From an uncultured Oscillospiraceae bacterium (GTDB lineage: Bacteria; Bacillota; Clostridia; Oscillospirales; Acutalibacteraceae), in contig UQBX01000010.1 of NCBI GenBank assembly GCA_900539425.1, positions 1-64,000 on the forward strand: a DNA stretch of 64,000 nucleotides, read 5' to 3'. Positions 34,545 through 44,106 of this stretch are shown one piece after another (the first letter of the stretch is position 1; every line of letters begins with the position of its first letter). A program made the position numbers and the translations under genes. The notes beneath the pieces are model-generated. The model searched no databases, had not been told where the DNA came from, and saw nothing but the letters and a program-made list of their open reading frames with translations.

Positions 34545-35393
34545 TTAAATCAATGTTGAAAGTGCTGCAAATTCATCCATGGAAAAGCGTTCTGCCCGAT
34601 CATTCTCATTTCTGCCGATTTTTTCAAGCGCCGCCATCACCTTGTCTTTCGGTATATTAAGAGATGAAGACAGACTGTTTAATGCGGTTTTACGCCTCTG
34701 TGCAAACGCCGCACGCACTATCTCAAAAAATCTTTTTTCGTTTTCCGCACGCACGGGAGGTTCTTTTCTTACGGAAAGTTTTATAACTGCGCTGTCAACC
34801 TTAGGCTGCGGCATGAAACTGCCCCTGCTCACGTCAAACAGTTTTTCAATTTCTGCATAATACTGAGCGGCAACGGTAAGCGCCCCACTTTCCCTTGAAC
34901 CTATCTGAGCGGCAAGCCTGTCCGCCGCTTCTTTCTGCACCATTACAACTATTTCGCTGACGGGAAGTTTGCTTTCAATCAGCTTCATTATTATAGGTGA
35001 TGTTATATAATACGGCAGATTTGCGCATACCTTTATATCGCTCATTCCGGTGAATTTTTCGTCTATAAGAGCATTCAGATCCATTTTTAGAGCGTCGCCC
35101 TCAACTATCTCAATGTTGCCGCAGTCACTAAGTGTTTCTGAAAGTATGGGGAAAAGTCTGTTGTCAAGCTCTACAGATACAACTTTGCCTGCAACAGAGC
35201 AAAGTTCTTTTGTTAGCACGCCTATACCCGGACCTATTTCAAGAACTCCGGTGTTTTCATTCGCGTTAAGGCTTTGTGCCATGGCAGGGCAGATTCTTTC
35301 GTTTATTATAAAATTTTGCCCCAATGCTTTTGAAAATGTAAAGCCGTGCCTTTTTAGCAGACTGCTGATTTCATTGTAACTGCAAAGATTCAT
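34545..35393 (-). CDS. rsmA: 16S rRNA dimethyladenosine transferase RsmA (KsgA)
   Basis: Dimethylates two adjacent adenosines in helix 45 of 16S rRNA during small-subunit maturation, using S-adenosylmethionine. Length (282 residues) is normal. Motifs: ALGQNFI near residue 22, SAM loop VLEIGPGIGVLT near 50, acidic VSVELD, and the catalytic ANLPYYITSP near 125. The C-terminal helical domain with RRKTALN is complete. Start ATG 35393. Single gene; the next 230 bases to the right hold a promoter region for the divergent ABC operon. Confidence 0.95.
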   Translation of the reverse strand: MNLCSYNEISSLLKRHGFTFSKALGQNFIINERICPAMAQSLNANENTGVLEIGPGIGVLTKELCSVAGKVVSVELDNRLFPILSETLSDCGNIEIVEGDALKMDLNALIDEKFTGMSDIKVCANLPYYITSPIIMKLIESKLPVSEIVVMVQKEAADRLAAQIGSRESGALTVAAQYYAEIEKLFDVSRGSFMPQPKVDSAVIKLSVRKEPPVRAENEKRFFEIVRAAFAQRRKTALNSLSSSLNIPKDKVMAALEKIGRNENDRAERFSMDEFAALSTLI

Positions 35394-35623
35394 GGCGTTC
35401 CTCCACAGGTTGTGCTTTTAACTGCAAAGCGTTTAAAGTTATCGGATTACGGCATATTTTATCATAAAGAAGGATGTTTTACAACCGCAAAAGCCAACAT
35501 TTAAAACTTTTAACATATATCGTCTTGATTTTAATTTTTTATAATGTTAGAATACATTCTGCTGTTTTAACGTAATTTGCGCCCGTGTTCGGGCGGGTAT
35601 CAAAGTTTGCCGGAGGTATGGTT

Positions 35624-37375
35624 ATGCTAAAAAAATTGGCTTCCTATATGAAAGGGCTGTGGCACCTTGCCGCTGTAAGTGCCCTTGGCATGATTATAGA
35701 GGCTATATGCGAGCTTTCGCTGCCGTCAATAGCAAGCCACATTTATGAAGTGGTAAGAACAGCTCCATCGCCTGAAGCTGTTCGCCGCGAAGTAATCCTT
35801 TGCGGTATAGGTATGTTTGCTTTGGCTGTTTTCGGCCTTTCGGGCGGACTTGCAACTATGAAAACCTCATCAATATGCAGCCAGAATTTTGCTTTCAGGC
35901 TCAGGAAAGATGTATATAAGAAAATAAGTACGTTTTCTTTTAAAAATATTGATGATTTTTCAACGGCTTCTCTTACTACAAGACTTACGAATGACATTAC
36001 AATGCTTCAGAATGTTGTAATGATGTCTCTGAGAATCCTTGTAAGAGGCCCTGCGCTTCTTGTTGTTTCCGCTGCTTTTGCAATTTCTATTAACCCTAAA
36101 ATGAGCATGCTTCTGCTGTTTATTCTTCCTGTTCTCGCTGTTATTGTAGTATGCATTCTTAAATTCGGTTTCCCGATGTTCCAAAAAATGCAGAAAAAGA
36201 TAGACAATGTTAACAGAGTTGTTCAGGAAAATCTTATCGGCATGAGGGTCGTTAAGGCATTTGTGCGCGAAGATCACGAAAAGAGCAAATTCAAAACGGT
36301 TTCAGATGACCTTGCCGCACAGGGCGCAAGAGCATCCGGGCTTGTTGTAACGGTTATGCCTATAATGATGTTAATTCTAAATGCCGTTGTAGTATTTGTG
36401 TATTACAGGGGCGGTGTTGATGCAAATAACGGAGTTATGGATGTAAGCGAGATCTCTGTTTTCGCTTCTTATATTATTCAGGTTCTTATGAACCTTATGA
36501 TGATATCAATGATGCTTCTTCAGCTTGCCAGAGGTAAGGCTTGCGGCGACCGTGTTGTTGAAGTGCTCAATACGAATGTTGATATCATTGACGGCGAAAA
36601 GAACTATATTCCTGATAAAAGCGCCGCAAAGGGCAAAGTTGAATTTAAGAACGTTAATTTCAAATACAATTCTTCCGATTCGGGAGATGATATTCTTCAC
36701 GGTATTAGTTTCACGGCAGAACCGGGTCAGGTTATCGGCGTTGTAGGAGGAACCGGCTGCGGTAAATCAAGCCTTGTAAATCTTATTCCCCGTCTTTATG
36801 ATGTAACGGACGGTCAGGTTCTTATTGACGGAGTTGATGTTCGTGACTATAACATCCGTGCACTCAGGGATATGATAGGTGTTGTTTTACAGAAAAACGT
36901 GCTGTTCAGCGGCACTATAAAAGATAATATCCGATGGGGCAAGGCAGATGCCACTGATGAGGAGATAGAAGAGGCTTGCAAATATGCGCAGGCTCATGAT
37001 TTCGTTCTCCGCCAGCCAAACGGCTATGATACAGATCTTTCTCAGGGCGGTCTTAACCTTTCGGGCGGTCAGAAACAGCGTCTTTGCATAGCAAGAGCTA
37101 TGATTAAAAATCCGAAGATACTTATTCTTGACGATTCCACATCCGCTGTTGATACGGCCACCGAGGCTAAAATAAGAGACATTTTCTATAACGAACTCAA
37201 AGATACTACCGTATTTATAATTGCCCAGCGCGTTTCTTCGGTAAAAGATGCCGATAAGATAATCGTGCTGGATGACGGAGAAATAAAGGGTATCGATACC
37301 CACGAGAATCTGCTTAAATCAAATGAAATCTATCAGGAGATCTATCAGACACAGCAGAAAGGGGTGAGTGAATAA
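35624..37375 (+). CDS. ABC exporter, half with degenerate catalytic site
   Basis: A 583-residue half transporter: six transmembrane helices (~1-310) and an ATPase domain with Walker A GGTGCGKSS, signature LNLSGGQKQ and Walker B ILILDDSTSAVD. The residue after Walker B Asp is Asp instead of the catalytic Glu; the partner encoded next has the normal LDEATSS. This is the hallmark of heterodimeric exporters of the TM287/288, BmrCD and LmrCD type, with one non-hydrolysing site. Start ATG 35624 lies seven bases after GGAGG. It overlaps the partner gene by one base (TAATG), ensuring equal synthesis. Likely substrates are lipids, drugs or peptides; not determinable here. Confidence 0.92.
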   Translation: MLKKLASYMKGLWHLAAVSALGMIIEAICELSLPSIASHIYEVVRTAPSPEAVRREVILCGIGMFALAVFGLSGGLATMKTSSICSQNFAFRLRKDVYKKISTFSFKNIDDFSTASLTTRLTNDITMLQNVVMMSLRILVRGPALLVVSAAFAISINPKMSMLLLFILPVLAVIVVCILKFGFPMFQKMQKKIDNVNRVVQENLIGMRVVKAFVREDHEKSKFKTVSDDLAAQGARASGLVVTVMPIMMLILNAVVVFVYYRGGVDANNGVMDVSEISVFASYIIQVLMNLMMISMMLLQLARGKACGDRVVEVLNTNVDIIDGEKNYIPDKSAAKGKVEFKNVNFKYNSSDSGDDILHGISFTAEPGQVIGVVGGTGCGKSSLVNLIPRLYDVTDGQVLIDGVDVRDYNIRALRDMIGVVLQKNVLFSGTIKDNIRWGKADATDEEIEEACKYAQAHDFVLRQPNGYDTDLSQGGLNLSGGQKQRLCIARAMIKNPKILILDDSTSAVDTATEAKIRDIFYNELKDTTVFIIAQRVSSVKDADKIIVLDDGEIKGIDTHENLLKSNEIYQEIYQTQQKGVSE

Positions 37376-39225
37376 TGCCGGGACCGATGAATCATAAACA
37401 CGGCTTTGCTAAGCCGAAAAACGCAAAGCAAACATTCGGCAGAATACTTCAGTATATGGGGAAAAGCAAGCTGTTCCTCATCATAGTATTTATTTCACTT
37501 GTGCTCAGCACTGTCTGCCAGATCGGGGCGTCTTACTGGCTCAAGCCCATTCTGAATGATATTGAGACTTCCGTCCTTGCCGGTAATTTTATGACGGAGG
37601 GTATAAAAGCTCTTGTTAAAAACCTTGTAATAGTAGGAGCGCTTTACTGCGGCACGGCACTTTTCACATTCATTCAGAGCCGTGTTATGGTAAAAATTGC
37701 TTATAAAACCACAAATCTCATTCGAAAAGAACTGTTTAATCATATGCAGTCGCTGCCGCTCAGGTATTTTGACAGCAAAACTCACGGCGAAATAATGAGC
37801 CGCTTTACAAATGATATTGATAACGTTCAGATGATGCTTGAGCAGTCTATGGTGCAGCTTGTTTCCTCAGCTTTCACCTTTACCGGAATTATCATTATGA
37901 TGATATATCTGAGCCCGCTGCTTTTCGGAATAGCGCTTATTTTTCTTATTATAATGCTCATTACCGTAAGTAAAATAGGTAAGCAGTCCAAAAAATATTT
38001 CCGTGAACAGCAAAAAGAACTCGGCGTTATGAACGGAAACATTGAGGAAACGGTTGAGGGCCTTAAAGTAGTAAAAGTATTTAATCATGAAGACAAGATA
38101 AATGAAGAGTTCGGTGAGTGCAACGAAAAGTTCCGCAAAGCCGCAACTAATGCAAACTTTTACGCGGGCGTTATGGGTCCGAGCTCAACCGGTATCAACA
38201 ACGCAAGCTATGCAACGGTTGCTCTTGCCGGAGGACTTCTTGTTCTTACCGCAAGTATAGATATAGGCACATACTTCACATTTTTAAGTTACTCCAAGCA
38301 GTTCACACAGCCCATTAACCAGATTGCAAACCAGATGAACACTATTTTTTCTGCGCTTGCGGGCGCTGAAAGAGTGTTTGAAATAATGGATATGGCTCCC
38401 GAAGTGGACGAAGGCACAGTTACACTTGAGCAGAAAGAAGAAAACGGAGAACTCAGATCATATTGGAATGACGGCGGAAAACTTATTCCTGTTGAGGGAA
38501 ATGTTGAGTTTGAAAATGTAAACTTTTCTTATGTTCCCGAAAAACCCGTGCTCAAGAACATTTCTCTTTATGCAAAGCCGGGTCAGAAGATTGCTTTCGT
38601 AGGTTCAACGGGAGCAGGAAAAACCACCATTACAAATCTTATAAACCGCTTTTATGATATTCAGGATGGTACTATAACTTATGACGGAATAGACATTAAG
38701 CGGATTAAAAAAGATGATCTCAGAAAAACTCTTTCAATAGTTCTTCAGGATACACATTTGTTTACGGGAACTGTTATGGATAATATTCGTTACGGCAGGC
38801 TTGAAGCTACTGATGAAGAGTGTATAGACGCGGCCAAATTGGCGTCTGCTCATTCGTTCATAAGAAGACTGCCGCAGGGATATGACACAATGATATCCGG
38901 AGACGGAGATAATCTTTCTCAGGGTCAGCGCCAGCTTCTTGCCATCGCAAGGGCTGCCGTTGCAAAACCGACTGTTCTTATTCTTGACGAGGCAACGTCG
39001 TCAGTTGACACACGTACTGAAATGCATATAGAGCACGGTATGGATAGGCTGATGACAGGCAGAACGGTATTCGTAATCGCGCACAGGCTTTCAACCGTCA
39101 GAAATTCAAACGCTATCATGGTGCTTGAACACGGTAAAATAATAGAGAGAGGAGATCATGAGGCCCTTCTTGAAAATCACGGCAGATATTATGAATTGTG
39201 CACCGGTAAGTCACAGCTGACTTAA
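37375..39225 (+). CDS. ABC exporter, catalytic half
   Basis: A 616-residue partner of the preceding gene. Six transmembrane helices (about 25-330) and an ATPase domain with Walker A GSTGAGKTT, signature DNLSQGQRQ and Walker B VLILDEATSSVD including the catalytic Glu, and switch His in VIAHRLS. Note the signature Gln (LSQGQ) in place of the usual LSGGQ, as found in several heterodimer partners. The extra ~25 residues before the first helix are basic. Ends 10 bases before a stretch with TTTACA-17-TATAAT for the next gene. Confidence 0.93.
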   Translation: MPGPMNHKHGFAKPKNAKQTFGRILQYMGKSKLFLIIVFISLVLSTVCQIGASYWLKPILNDIETSVLAGNFMTEGIKALVKNLVIVGALYCGTALFTFIQSRVMVKIAYKTTNLIRKELFNHMQSLPLRYFDSKTHGEIMSRFTNDIDNVQMMLEQSMVQLVSSAFTFTGIIIMMIYLSPLLFGIALIFLIIMLITVSKIGKQSKKYFREQQKELGVMNGNIEETVEGLKVVKVFNHEDKINEEFGECNEKFRKAATNANFYAGVMGPSSTGINNASYATVALAGGLLVLTASIDIGTYFTFLSYSKQFTQPINQIANQMNTIFSALAGAERVFEIMDMAPEVDEGTVTLEQKEENGELRSYWNDGGKLIPVEGNVEFENVNFSYVPEKPVLKNISLYAKPGQKIAFVGSTGAGKTTITNLINRFYDIQDGTITYDGIDIKRIKKDDLRKTLSIVLQDTHLFTGTVMDNIRYGRLEATDEECIDAAKLASAHSFIRRLPQGYDTMISGDGDNLSQGQRQLLAIARAAVAKPTVLILDEATSSVDTRTEMHIEHGMDRLMTGRTVFVIAHRLSTVRNSNAIMVLEHGKIIERGDHEALLENHGRYYELCTGKSQLT

Positions 39226-39265
39226 AATTTGTTACAAATTTGTAAAATGTTTTTCTTCAAAACTC

Positions 39266-39294
39266 TTTACAAAATTGAAGTTAAATGGTATAAT
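39266..39294 (+). promoter_or_regulatory. Promoter of the SPDTG surface-protein gene
   Basis: TTTACA at 39266-39271, 17-base spacer, TATAAT at 39289-39294, about 65 bases upstream of the ATG. Confidence 0.7.
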
Positions 39295-39358
39295 GCGAGT
39301 GTATTATATATTGGCTTATATTAAGTATAGTATTAACTATATTAAATGAGGTGTTTTT

Positions 39359-39913
39359 ATGAAGAAGGTTATTTCGGTTTTAATTTCAGTAATTGCCGCA
39401 GTAAGTGTTTGCGCTGCTTTCGCAGTACCGGCATCTGCAGCTATCCACGTATACAGCCCTCAGGGCGTAGCAATCGTTCATTCGGCTAATGATCCGCTGC
39501 TTAACGGTAAGCCTTCAACTCAGGTTTCAGGCTCTCAGGTAAGCGCAGGCTCAAATCAGCTTGTATTTACCTATTCCGGCACAGCAGCTCTTTCAGGCTG
39601 GAATCTTATTGATAAAGACGGCAAAGCAGTTGATTTAAGTGCAGTAAGCTCTGCTTGCAAAGTAATCAGCCAGGATGGAAATACTCTTGTTATCGAAGTT
39701 CTTGATTGGTCTGCATTTGAGTCTCCTGACGGATATACCGTAAATGCTCTTGCAGAAGTAGAGGGCACAACTTCAGGCGAAACCACAACTGTTGATAAGG
39801 ACGATTCCGCAACCTCTCCGGACACAGGCGTTTCCGTAGCAGCGGCAGCGGTTTGCGCAGCTGGTGCAGGTGCTGCAATTCTTGCCCTTACAAAGAAGAA
39901 GGATGCTGAATAA
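39359..39913 (+). CDS. Secreted surface protein with SPDTG sortase signal
   Basis: A 184-residue protein: signal peptide (1 to ~28, ending PASAA), a short beta-rich mature domain (~30-130), a Thr/Glu/Asp linker, and a C-terminal cell-wall sorting signal consisting of SPDTG (153-157), a hydrophobic Ala/Val-rich helix and the charged tail KKKDAE. The [S/P]PxTG form is the recognition motif known for class B sortase of Clostridioides difficile. A class B sortase gene follows 113 bases later, so this is almost certainly its substrate. Strong promoter and optimal codons suggest abundant expression. Confidence 0.82.
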   Translation: MKKVISVLISVIAAVSVCAAFAVPASAAIHVYSPQGVAIVHSANDPLLNGKPSTQVSGSQVSAGSNQLVFTYSGTAALSGWNLIDKDGKAVDLSAVSSACKVISQDGNTLVIEVLDWSAFESPDGYTVNALAEVEGTTSGETTTVDKDDSATSPDTGVSVAAAAVCAAGAGAAILALTKKKDAE

Positions 39914-39933
39914 TTAAATTTAACATTTATTAA

Positions 39934-39963
39934 AACCTGTTCCTTTGTGAGCAGGTTTTTTTA
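39934..39963 (+). terminator. Intrinsic terminator
   Basis: AACCTGTTC and GAGCAGGTT arms followed by TTTTTT, between the surface-protein and sortase genes. Confidence 0.82.
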
Positions 39964-40026
39964 ATGTTATGCTGTCTTGTAATAAACTGTATGTTTTTCT
40001 ATTAATTTTTTATTGCGGTGCATCTT

Positions 40027-40806
40027 ATGAGTGAAAACAAAGAAAAAAAGAATAATAAAAAACGAATTGTTCTTTTGATACTTGCGATTATCGTTTTTGT
40101 GTGCGCCTGTGTTTATATAGGTGTTTATATCTATAATTCCTCAATGGCACAAATAGAATCCGAAATCGTAACCACACCGGATACTTCTGCGCAGAGTGAA
40201 GATTTGGCGGATAATCCCGTTGATTTTGAAACACTTCAGCAGGGCAACGACGAAATCTATGCCTGGATCAAAATTGACGATACTGATGTTGATTATCCTA
40301 TTGTTCAAAGTAAAAATGACGACGATTTTTATCTTCGTCACAGCGCTTATGATAAATCATGGATCGCAAGCGGAGCAATTTATACACAGGGAATTAACAG
40401 CAAGGATTTTTCAGACCCCGTAACGGTTATTTACGGCCATAACGGATATAAAGAAACCATGTTTACCTCGCTTCATAAATTTGAGGATGCGGAGTTCTTC
40501 GATTCCCACGAGTATTTTTATATTTATCTTCCACAGAGAAAACTTACCTATCAGGTAGTGTCCGCTTTTAAGTATGATGACAGGCATATCATGAATTCCT
40601 TTAATTTTGCAGTCCCCGAGGATCTTGCGAATTTCCAGGAAACTGTTAAAAATCCGTCATCTGCTCTCAAAAATGTCAGGACAGATCTTGATGTAACTAT
40701 TGATGAAAACAGCAAGATAGTTGTGCTTTCAACATGTATTACAAATCAGAAAAGCAACAGATATCTTGTATGCGGAGTGTTAGTAAAAGATGAAAAGACC
40801 AATTGA
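40027..40806 (+). CDS. srtB: Class B sortase
   Basis: A 259-residue transpeptidase anchored by one N-terminal helix (about 13-36). It cleaves a sorting motif between Thr and Gly and links the protein to peptidoglycan. Catalytic triad visible: H138 in IYGHNG, C237 in LSTC and R245 in NRYLV. The helix between strands (SLHKFEDAEFFDSHEYF) and motif YPIVQSKNDDDFYLRHS are typical of class B. Start taken at ATG 40027; a GTG at 40018 is also possible, and the ribosome site is weak. Its 3' end overlaps the LCP gene by 17 bases, and its likely substrate is encoded just upstream. Confidence 0.92.
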   Translation: MSENKEKKNNKKRIVLLILAIIVFVCACVYIGVYIYNSSMAQIESEIVTTPDTSAQSEDLADNPVDFETLQQGNDEIYAWIKIDDTDVDYPIVQSKNDDDFYLRHSAYDKSWIASGAIYTQGINSKDFSDPVTVIYGHNGYKETMFTSLHKFEDAEFFDSHEYFYIYLPQRKLTYQVVSAFKYDDRHIMNSFNFAVPEDLANFQETVKNPSSALKNVRTDLDVTIDENSKIVVLSTCITNQKSNRYLVCGVLVKDEKTN

Positions 40807-42058
40807 TCCAAATTTAGATTCCGAAGATCAGAATTTTCTTTTTGACGGTGCGGATGAAACTTCAGCACCGCCGGATACATTTGAAAAACAGCAGAGCGCT
40901 GTTTCTGATAATTCGGGAAACATATTCCTTACCGAAGAAGAATATAGTGCTCATAACAATGAGCATCATCATCACCACCATCATCATCATTCATCTTCCT
41001 CTCATTCGCATCACGGCAAAAGACATAGACACAGGCACAGAAGAAAGCGCAAGATGCCTCTTATTTTAAGAATTTTTATAGTTCTTATTGCCATAATCTT
41101 TGCCGCTGTAGCGATTATCGGAGGTACATATCTGTATATGAGGGAAAAGGGACACAATACACTTGTTGTTGAACCTGCAAATCCCAAGTACGAGGAAACC
41201 ATCATATATAACGGCCACACCTATGTTTATGATAAAAACAAGGTTGCTTTTGCGTTTATAGGCGTAGACCAAGAAAGCATTACCCCTGATGAGGATACGC
41301 TCATAGGTAATTCAGGTCAGGCAGATACCGATATCGTGGGTGTTATTGATACAAATACAGGGGAAATCAGTGTTATAACTATTCCAAGAGATACAATGGT
41401 GGATATTGATCTGTATACTGTTGGCGGTGAGTTCGTAAGAACGGAGAATATGCAGCTTTGTCTTGCGTATGCTTACGGAGACGGCGGAACTTCTTCATGC
41501 GAAAATGTAACAACCGCAATAAGCCGTATACTTGCTAATGTTCCGGTAGAAAAATATTTTGCTCTTGATCTAAGCGGAATAGCGCCTTTGAATGACGCGG
41601 TTGGCGGAGTAACTGTAACTTCACTTTACGATTTCCCTGCAGAGGGCGTTTATAAGGGCGATACCGTTACAATACGGGGCGATTTTGCCGAAACTTATGT
41701 TCGTCAGAGAAATATGGATTCCATAGACGCATCGCTGAACAGAACAGAACGTCAGACTCAATATATTAAAGCATATGTGGAACAGCTTAGAAAAGCCGTT
41801 ACAAGCGATTTCTCGGTAGTTTCCCAGCTTTATAATACAGCATCAGAATACAGCCAGACAAATATTTCACTTAGTGAAGTTACATATCTTGCCTCGGTTG
41901 TGCTTTCCAACGGAGTATCGGATTTCACGCAGTATACCCTTGAAGGTGAAATGCGTGCGTCTGATACCGCAACGGAGGATGTGTTTGCCGAATATTATGT
42001 GGATGAAGATTCGGTAATGGATGTTGTTGTAAACTGCTTCTATGAGCAGGTCAATTAA
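40790..42058 (+). CDS. LytR-CpsA-Psr (LCP) family protein with His-rich head
   Basis: A 422-residue membrane protein that, by family, transfers undecaprenyl-linked glycopolymers to peptidoglycan. Cytosolic residues 1-88 include nine consecutive His (59-67), a Ser/His patch and a stretch of alternating His/Arg/Lys; this is unusual and could bind metal. Transmembrane helix at about 89-115. The LCP domain carries TDIVGVIDTNTGEISVITIPRDT, VEKYFALDLSGI and TYVRQRNMDSIDASLNRTERQ, containing the conserved Arg residues that bind the pyrophosphate lipid. Overlap with srtB suggests that both act on the same cell-wall site. Confidence 0.9.
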   Translation: MKRPIDPNLDSEDQNFLFDGADETSAPPDTFEKQQSAVSDNSGNIFLTEEEYSAHNNEHHHHHHHHHSSSSHSHHGKRHRHRHRRKRKMPLILRIFIVLIAIIFAAVAIIGGTYLYMREKGHNTLVVEPANPKYEETIIYNGHTYVYDKNKVAFAFIGVDQESITPDEDTLIGNSGQADTDIVGVIDTNTGEISVITIPRDTMVDIDLYTVGGEFVRTENMQLCLAYAYGDGGTSSCENVTTAISRILANVPVEKYFALDLSGIAPLNDAVGGVTVTSLYDFPAEGVYKGDTVTIRGDFAETYVRQRNMDSIDASLNRTERQTQYIKAYVEQLRKAVTSDFSVVSQLYNTASEYSQTNISLSEVTYLASVVLSNGVSDFTQYTLEGEMRASDTATEDVFAEYYVDEDSVMDVVVNCFYEQVN

Positions 42059-42075
42059 TTTTAAAGGAGCAAGCC

Positions 42076-42915
42076 ATGAACAGTGAACAGAAAAGAGAGC
42101 TTGAGATCTATGCCGCTCAGATAAGACGCGGTATAATCGAAGGTACTTACAACGCAAAAGCAGGCCATCCGGGCGGAAGCCTTTCGGCTGCTGATGTTAT
42201 TGCCTATCTTTACGGCAGGCAGATGAAGTATGATGCAAAGAATCCCAAGGATCCGAACAGAGACAGATTTGTTCTTTCAAAGGGTCATGCTGCGCCTGCG
42301 CTTTACAGCGCTCTCGCGTATAAGGGATTTTTCCCGGTAGAGGATCTAAAGACCCTCCGCCATATAGGCTCCTATCTTCAGGGCCATCCTAATATGAATA
42401 CCGTTCCCGGCATTGATATGAGCACGGGTTCTCTGGGTCAGGGAATCAGCGCGGCATGCGGAATGGCAAAAGGCGCCAAAATGCTTGGAAAGGATATCAA
42501 AGTATATACTCTTCTGGGCGACGGCGAAATCGAAGAAGGTCAGGTATGGGAGGCAATGATGTTTGCTTCTCAGTATGGTCTTGATAACCTTTGCGTTATG
42601 ATAGACGTTAACGGACTTCAGATAGACGGCGCATGCAAAGACGTTATGAGTGCAGAGCCTATAGATGAAAAGGTACGTGCATTCGGTTTTGACTGCATCG
42701 TTATAAACGGAAATGATTTTGACGAACTTGAAAAAGCGTTTGATGCTTTTGAAAAGAGCAGTAAACCATTCGCAATAGTTATGAAAACAATTAAAGGTCT
42801 TGGCGTTTCATATATGGAGAACGCTGTTGACTGGCACGGTAAAGCGCCCAATCAGCAGGAATATGAGATTGCTGTTAAAGAACTTGATGAAAAACTTGCT
42901 CAACTGGAGGCGTGA
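42076..42915 (+). CDS. Transketolase, N-terminal (TPP-binding) subunit
   Basis: A 279-residue thiamine-diphosphate-binding half of a split transketolase, which exchanges two-carbon units between pentose-phosphate pathway sugars. Motifs: AGHPGGSLSAAD near residue 27, KGHAAPALY, and the TPP/Mg motif GDGEIEEG with IDVNGLQIDG ending in N. The downstream gene encodes the C-terminal half. Split transketolases are usual in Clostridia; a role in a different C2-transfer reaction is possible. RBS AAAGGAG. The preceding LCP gene ends 17 bases upstream. Confidence 0.9.
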   Translation: MNSEQKRELEIYAAQIRRGIIEGTYNAKAGHPGGSLSAADVIAYLYGRQMKYDAKNPKDPNRDRFVLSKGHAAPALYSALAYKGFFPVEDLKTLRHIGSYLQGHPNMNTVPGIDMSTGSLGQGISAACGMAKGAKMLGKDIKVYTLLGDGEIEEGQVWEAMMFASQYGLDNLCVMIDVNGLQIDGACKDVMSAEPIDEKVRAFGFDCIVINGNDFDELEKAFDAFEKSSKPFAIVMKTIKGLGVSYMENAVDWHGKAPNQQEYEIAVKELDEKLAQLEA

Positions 42916-42917
42916 TT

Positions 42918-43859
42918 ATGGCAGATGTAAAATGTATAGCAACGCGTGAAAGCTACGGCAACGCGCTTAAAGAACTTGCCGAAAACGGCGCCGATAATAT
43001 TGTTGTGCTTGATGCGGATCTTTCTGCCGCAACAAAAACAGCTATCTTTAAAAAAGCATTTCCCGATCATCATATCAACTGCGGAATTGCTGAGTCCAAT
43101 ATGATGTGCGTGGCGGCAGGCCTCAGCACAATGGGATTTGTTCCGTTTGCTTCAAGTTTTGCCATGTTTGCAGCTGGCAGAGCGTTCGAGCAGATCAGAA
43201 ACTCAATAGGTTATCCCCATCTTAATGTTAAGATAGGTGCTACACACGCCGGTATCTCGGTTGGCGAGGACGGAGCATCACATCAGTGCTGTGAGGATTT
43301 TGCTCTTATGCGTTCAATTCCGGGCATGGTAGTTATCTGCCCCGCTGATGATGTTGAGGCAAGGCAGGCAGTAAAAGCCGCTTATTCTTACGAGGGTCCC
43401 GTTTATCTTAGATTTGGCAGACTTGCCGTTCCTGTTTTCCACAATGAAGATTATAAATTTGAAATCGGAAAAGGAGAACTTGTTAAAGAGGGAACCGATG
43501 TTACGATAATTGCTAACGGACTTATGGTTGCTGAGGCAATCGAGGCAGGCAAGGAGCTTGAAAAATGCTCTATCAGCGCTGAGATTATCAATATGGCAAC
43601 TATCAAACCTCTTGACAGCGAACTTGTTGTTAATTCGGCAAAGAAGACCGGTAAGGTAATAACTGTTGAGGAGCACAATATTGTAGGCGGTCTCGGCGAA
43701 GCTGTGTGTGCGGCTTTAAGCGCTGAATATCCTGTGCCTGTTAAGCGTATAGGCATAAATGATGAATTCGGCCACAGCGGCCCTGCAAAGGACCTTCTTA
43801 AAGAATTCGGCCTTTCAGCCGAAAATATCGTTAAAACCGCTAAGGAGTTTTTAAAATAA
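42918..43859 (+). CDS. Transketolase, C-terminal (pyrimidine-binding) subunit
   Basis: A 313-residue partner of the preceding gene with the pyrimidine-binding domain (GIAESNMMCVAAGLSTMG, with the Glu that activates TPP), the SHQCCEDFALMRSIPGM region and the C-terminal transketolase domain (EEHNIVGGLGEA). Start ATG 42918, seven bases after GGAGG located inside the end of the first subunit; a GTG at 42912 would give a longer form. Translationally coupled to the N-terminal subunit. A terminator follows at 43922-43951. Confidence 0.9.
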   Translation: MADVKCIATRESYGNALKELAENGADNIVVLDADLSAATKTAIFKKAFPDHHINCGIAESNMMCVAAGLSTMGFVPFASSFAMFAAGRAFEQIRNSIGYPHLNVKIGATHAGISVGEDGASHQCCEDFALMRSIPGMVVICPADDVEARQAVKAAYSYEGPVYLRFGRLAVPVFHNEDYKFEIGKGELVKEGTDVTIIANGLMVAEAIEAGKELEKCSISAEIINMATIKPLDSELVVNSAKKTGKVITVEEHNIVGGLGEAVCAALSAEYPVPVKRIGINDEFGHSGPAKDLLKEFGLSAENIVKTAKEFLK

Positions 43860-43921
43860 TAGTTCGACTTTTATAATAAGTCAGAACCTTATGGTTTTAT
43901 CATTTATCTAAAATAAAATAA

Positions 43922-43951
43922 GGACCGCTCTTTTTGGGCGGCCCTTTTTTG
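43922..43951 (+). terminator. Intrinsic terminator
   Basis: GGACCGCTC and GGGCGGCCC arms (one mismatch) with T-run, following the transketolase operon. Confidence 0.75.
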
Positions 43952-44035
43952 TTTGTTTTTGCTCTTCCTGAAATTTAACACCATTTTTACATAACGAACA
44001 TAATTTTGACTTTGGCAGAAAAATATTTCTTATTT

Positions 44036-44065
44036 TTGACAGTTTGTAAATCATTTCTTTATATA
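44036..44065 (+). promoter_or_regulatory. Promoter of the 44107 operon
   Basis: TTGACA at 44036-44041 and TTATAT/TATATA at 44059-44065 with 17-18 bases between; ATG follows 42 bases later with AGGAG. Confidence 0.68.
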
Positions 44066-44106
44066 GAAGTTGCAGAATATACGTAAATTCTATAGGAGAT
44101 GATTTT

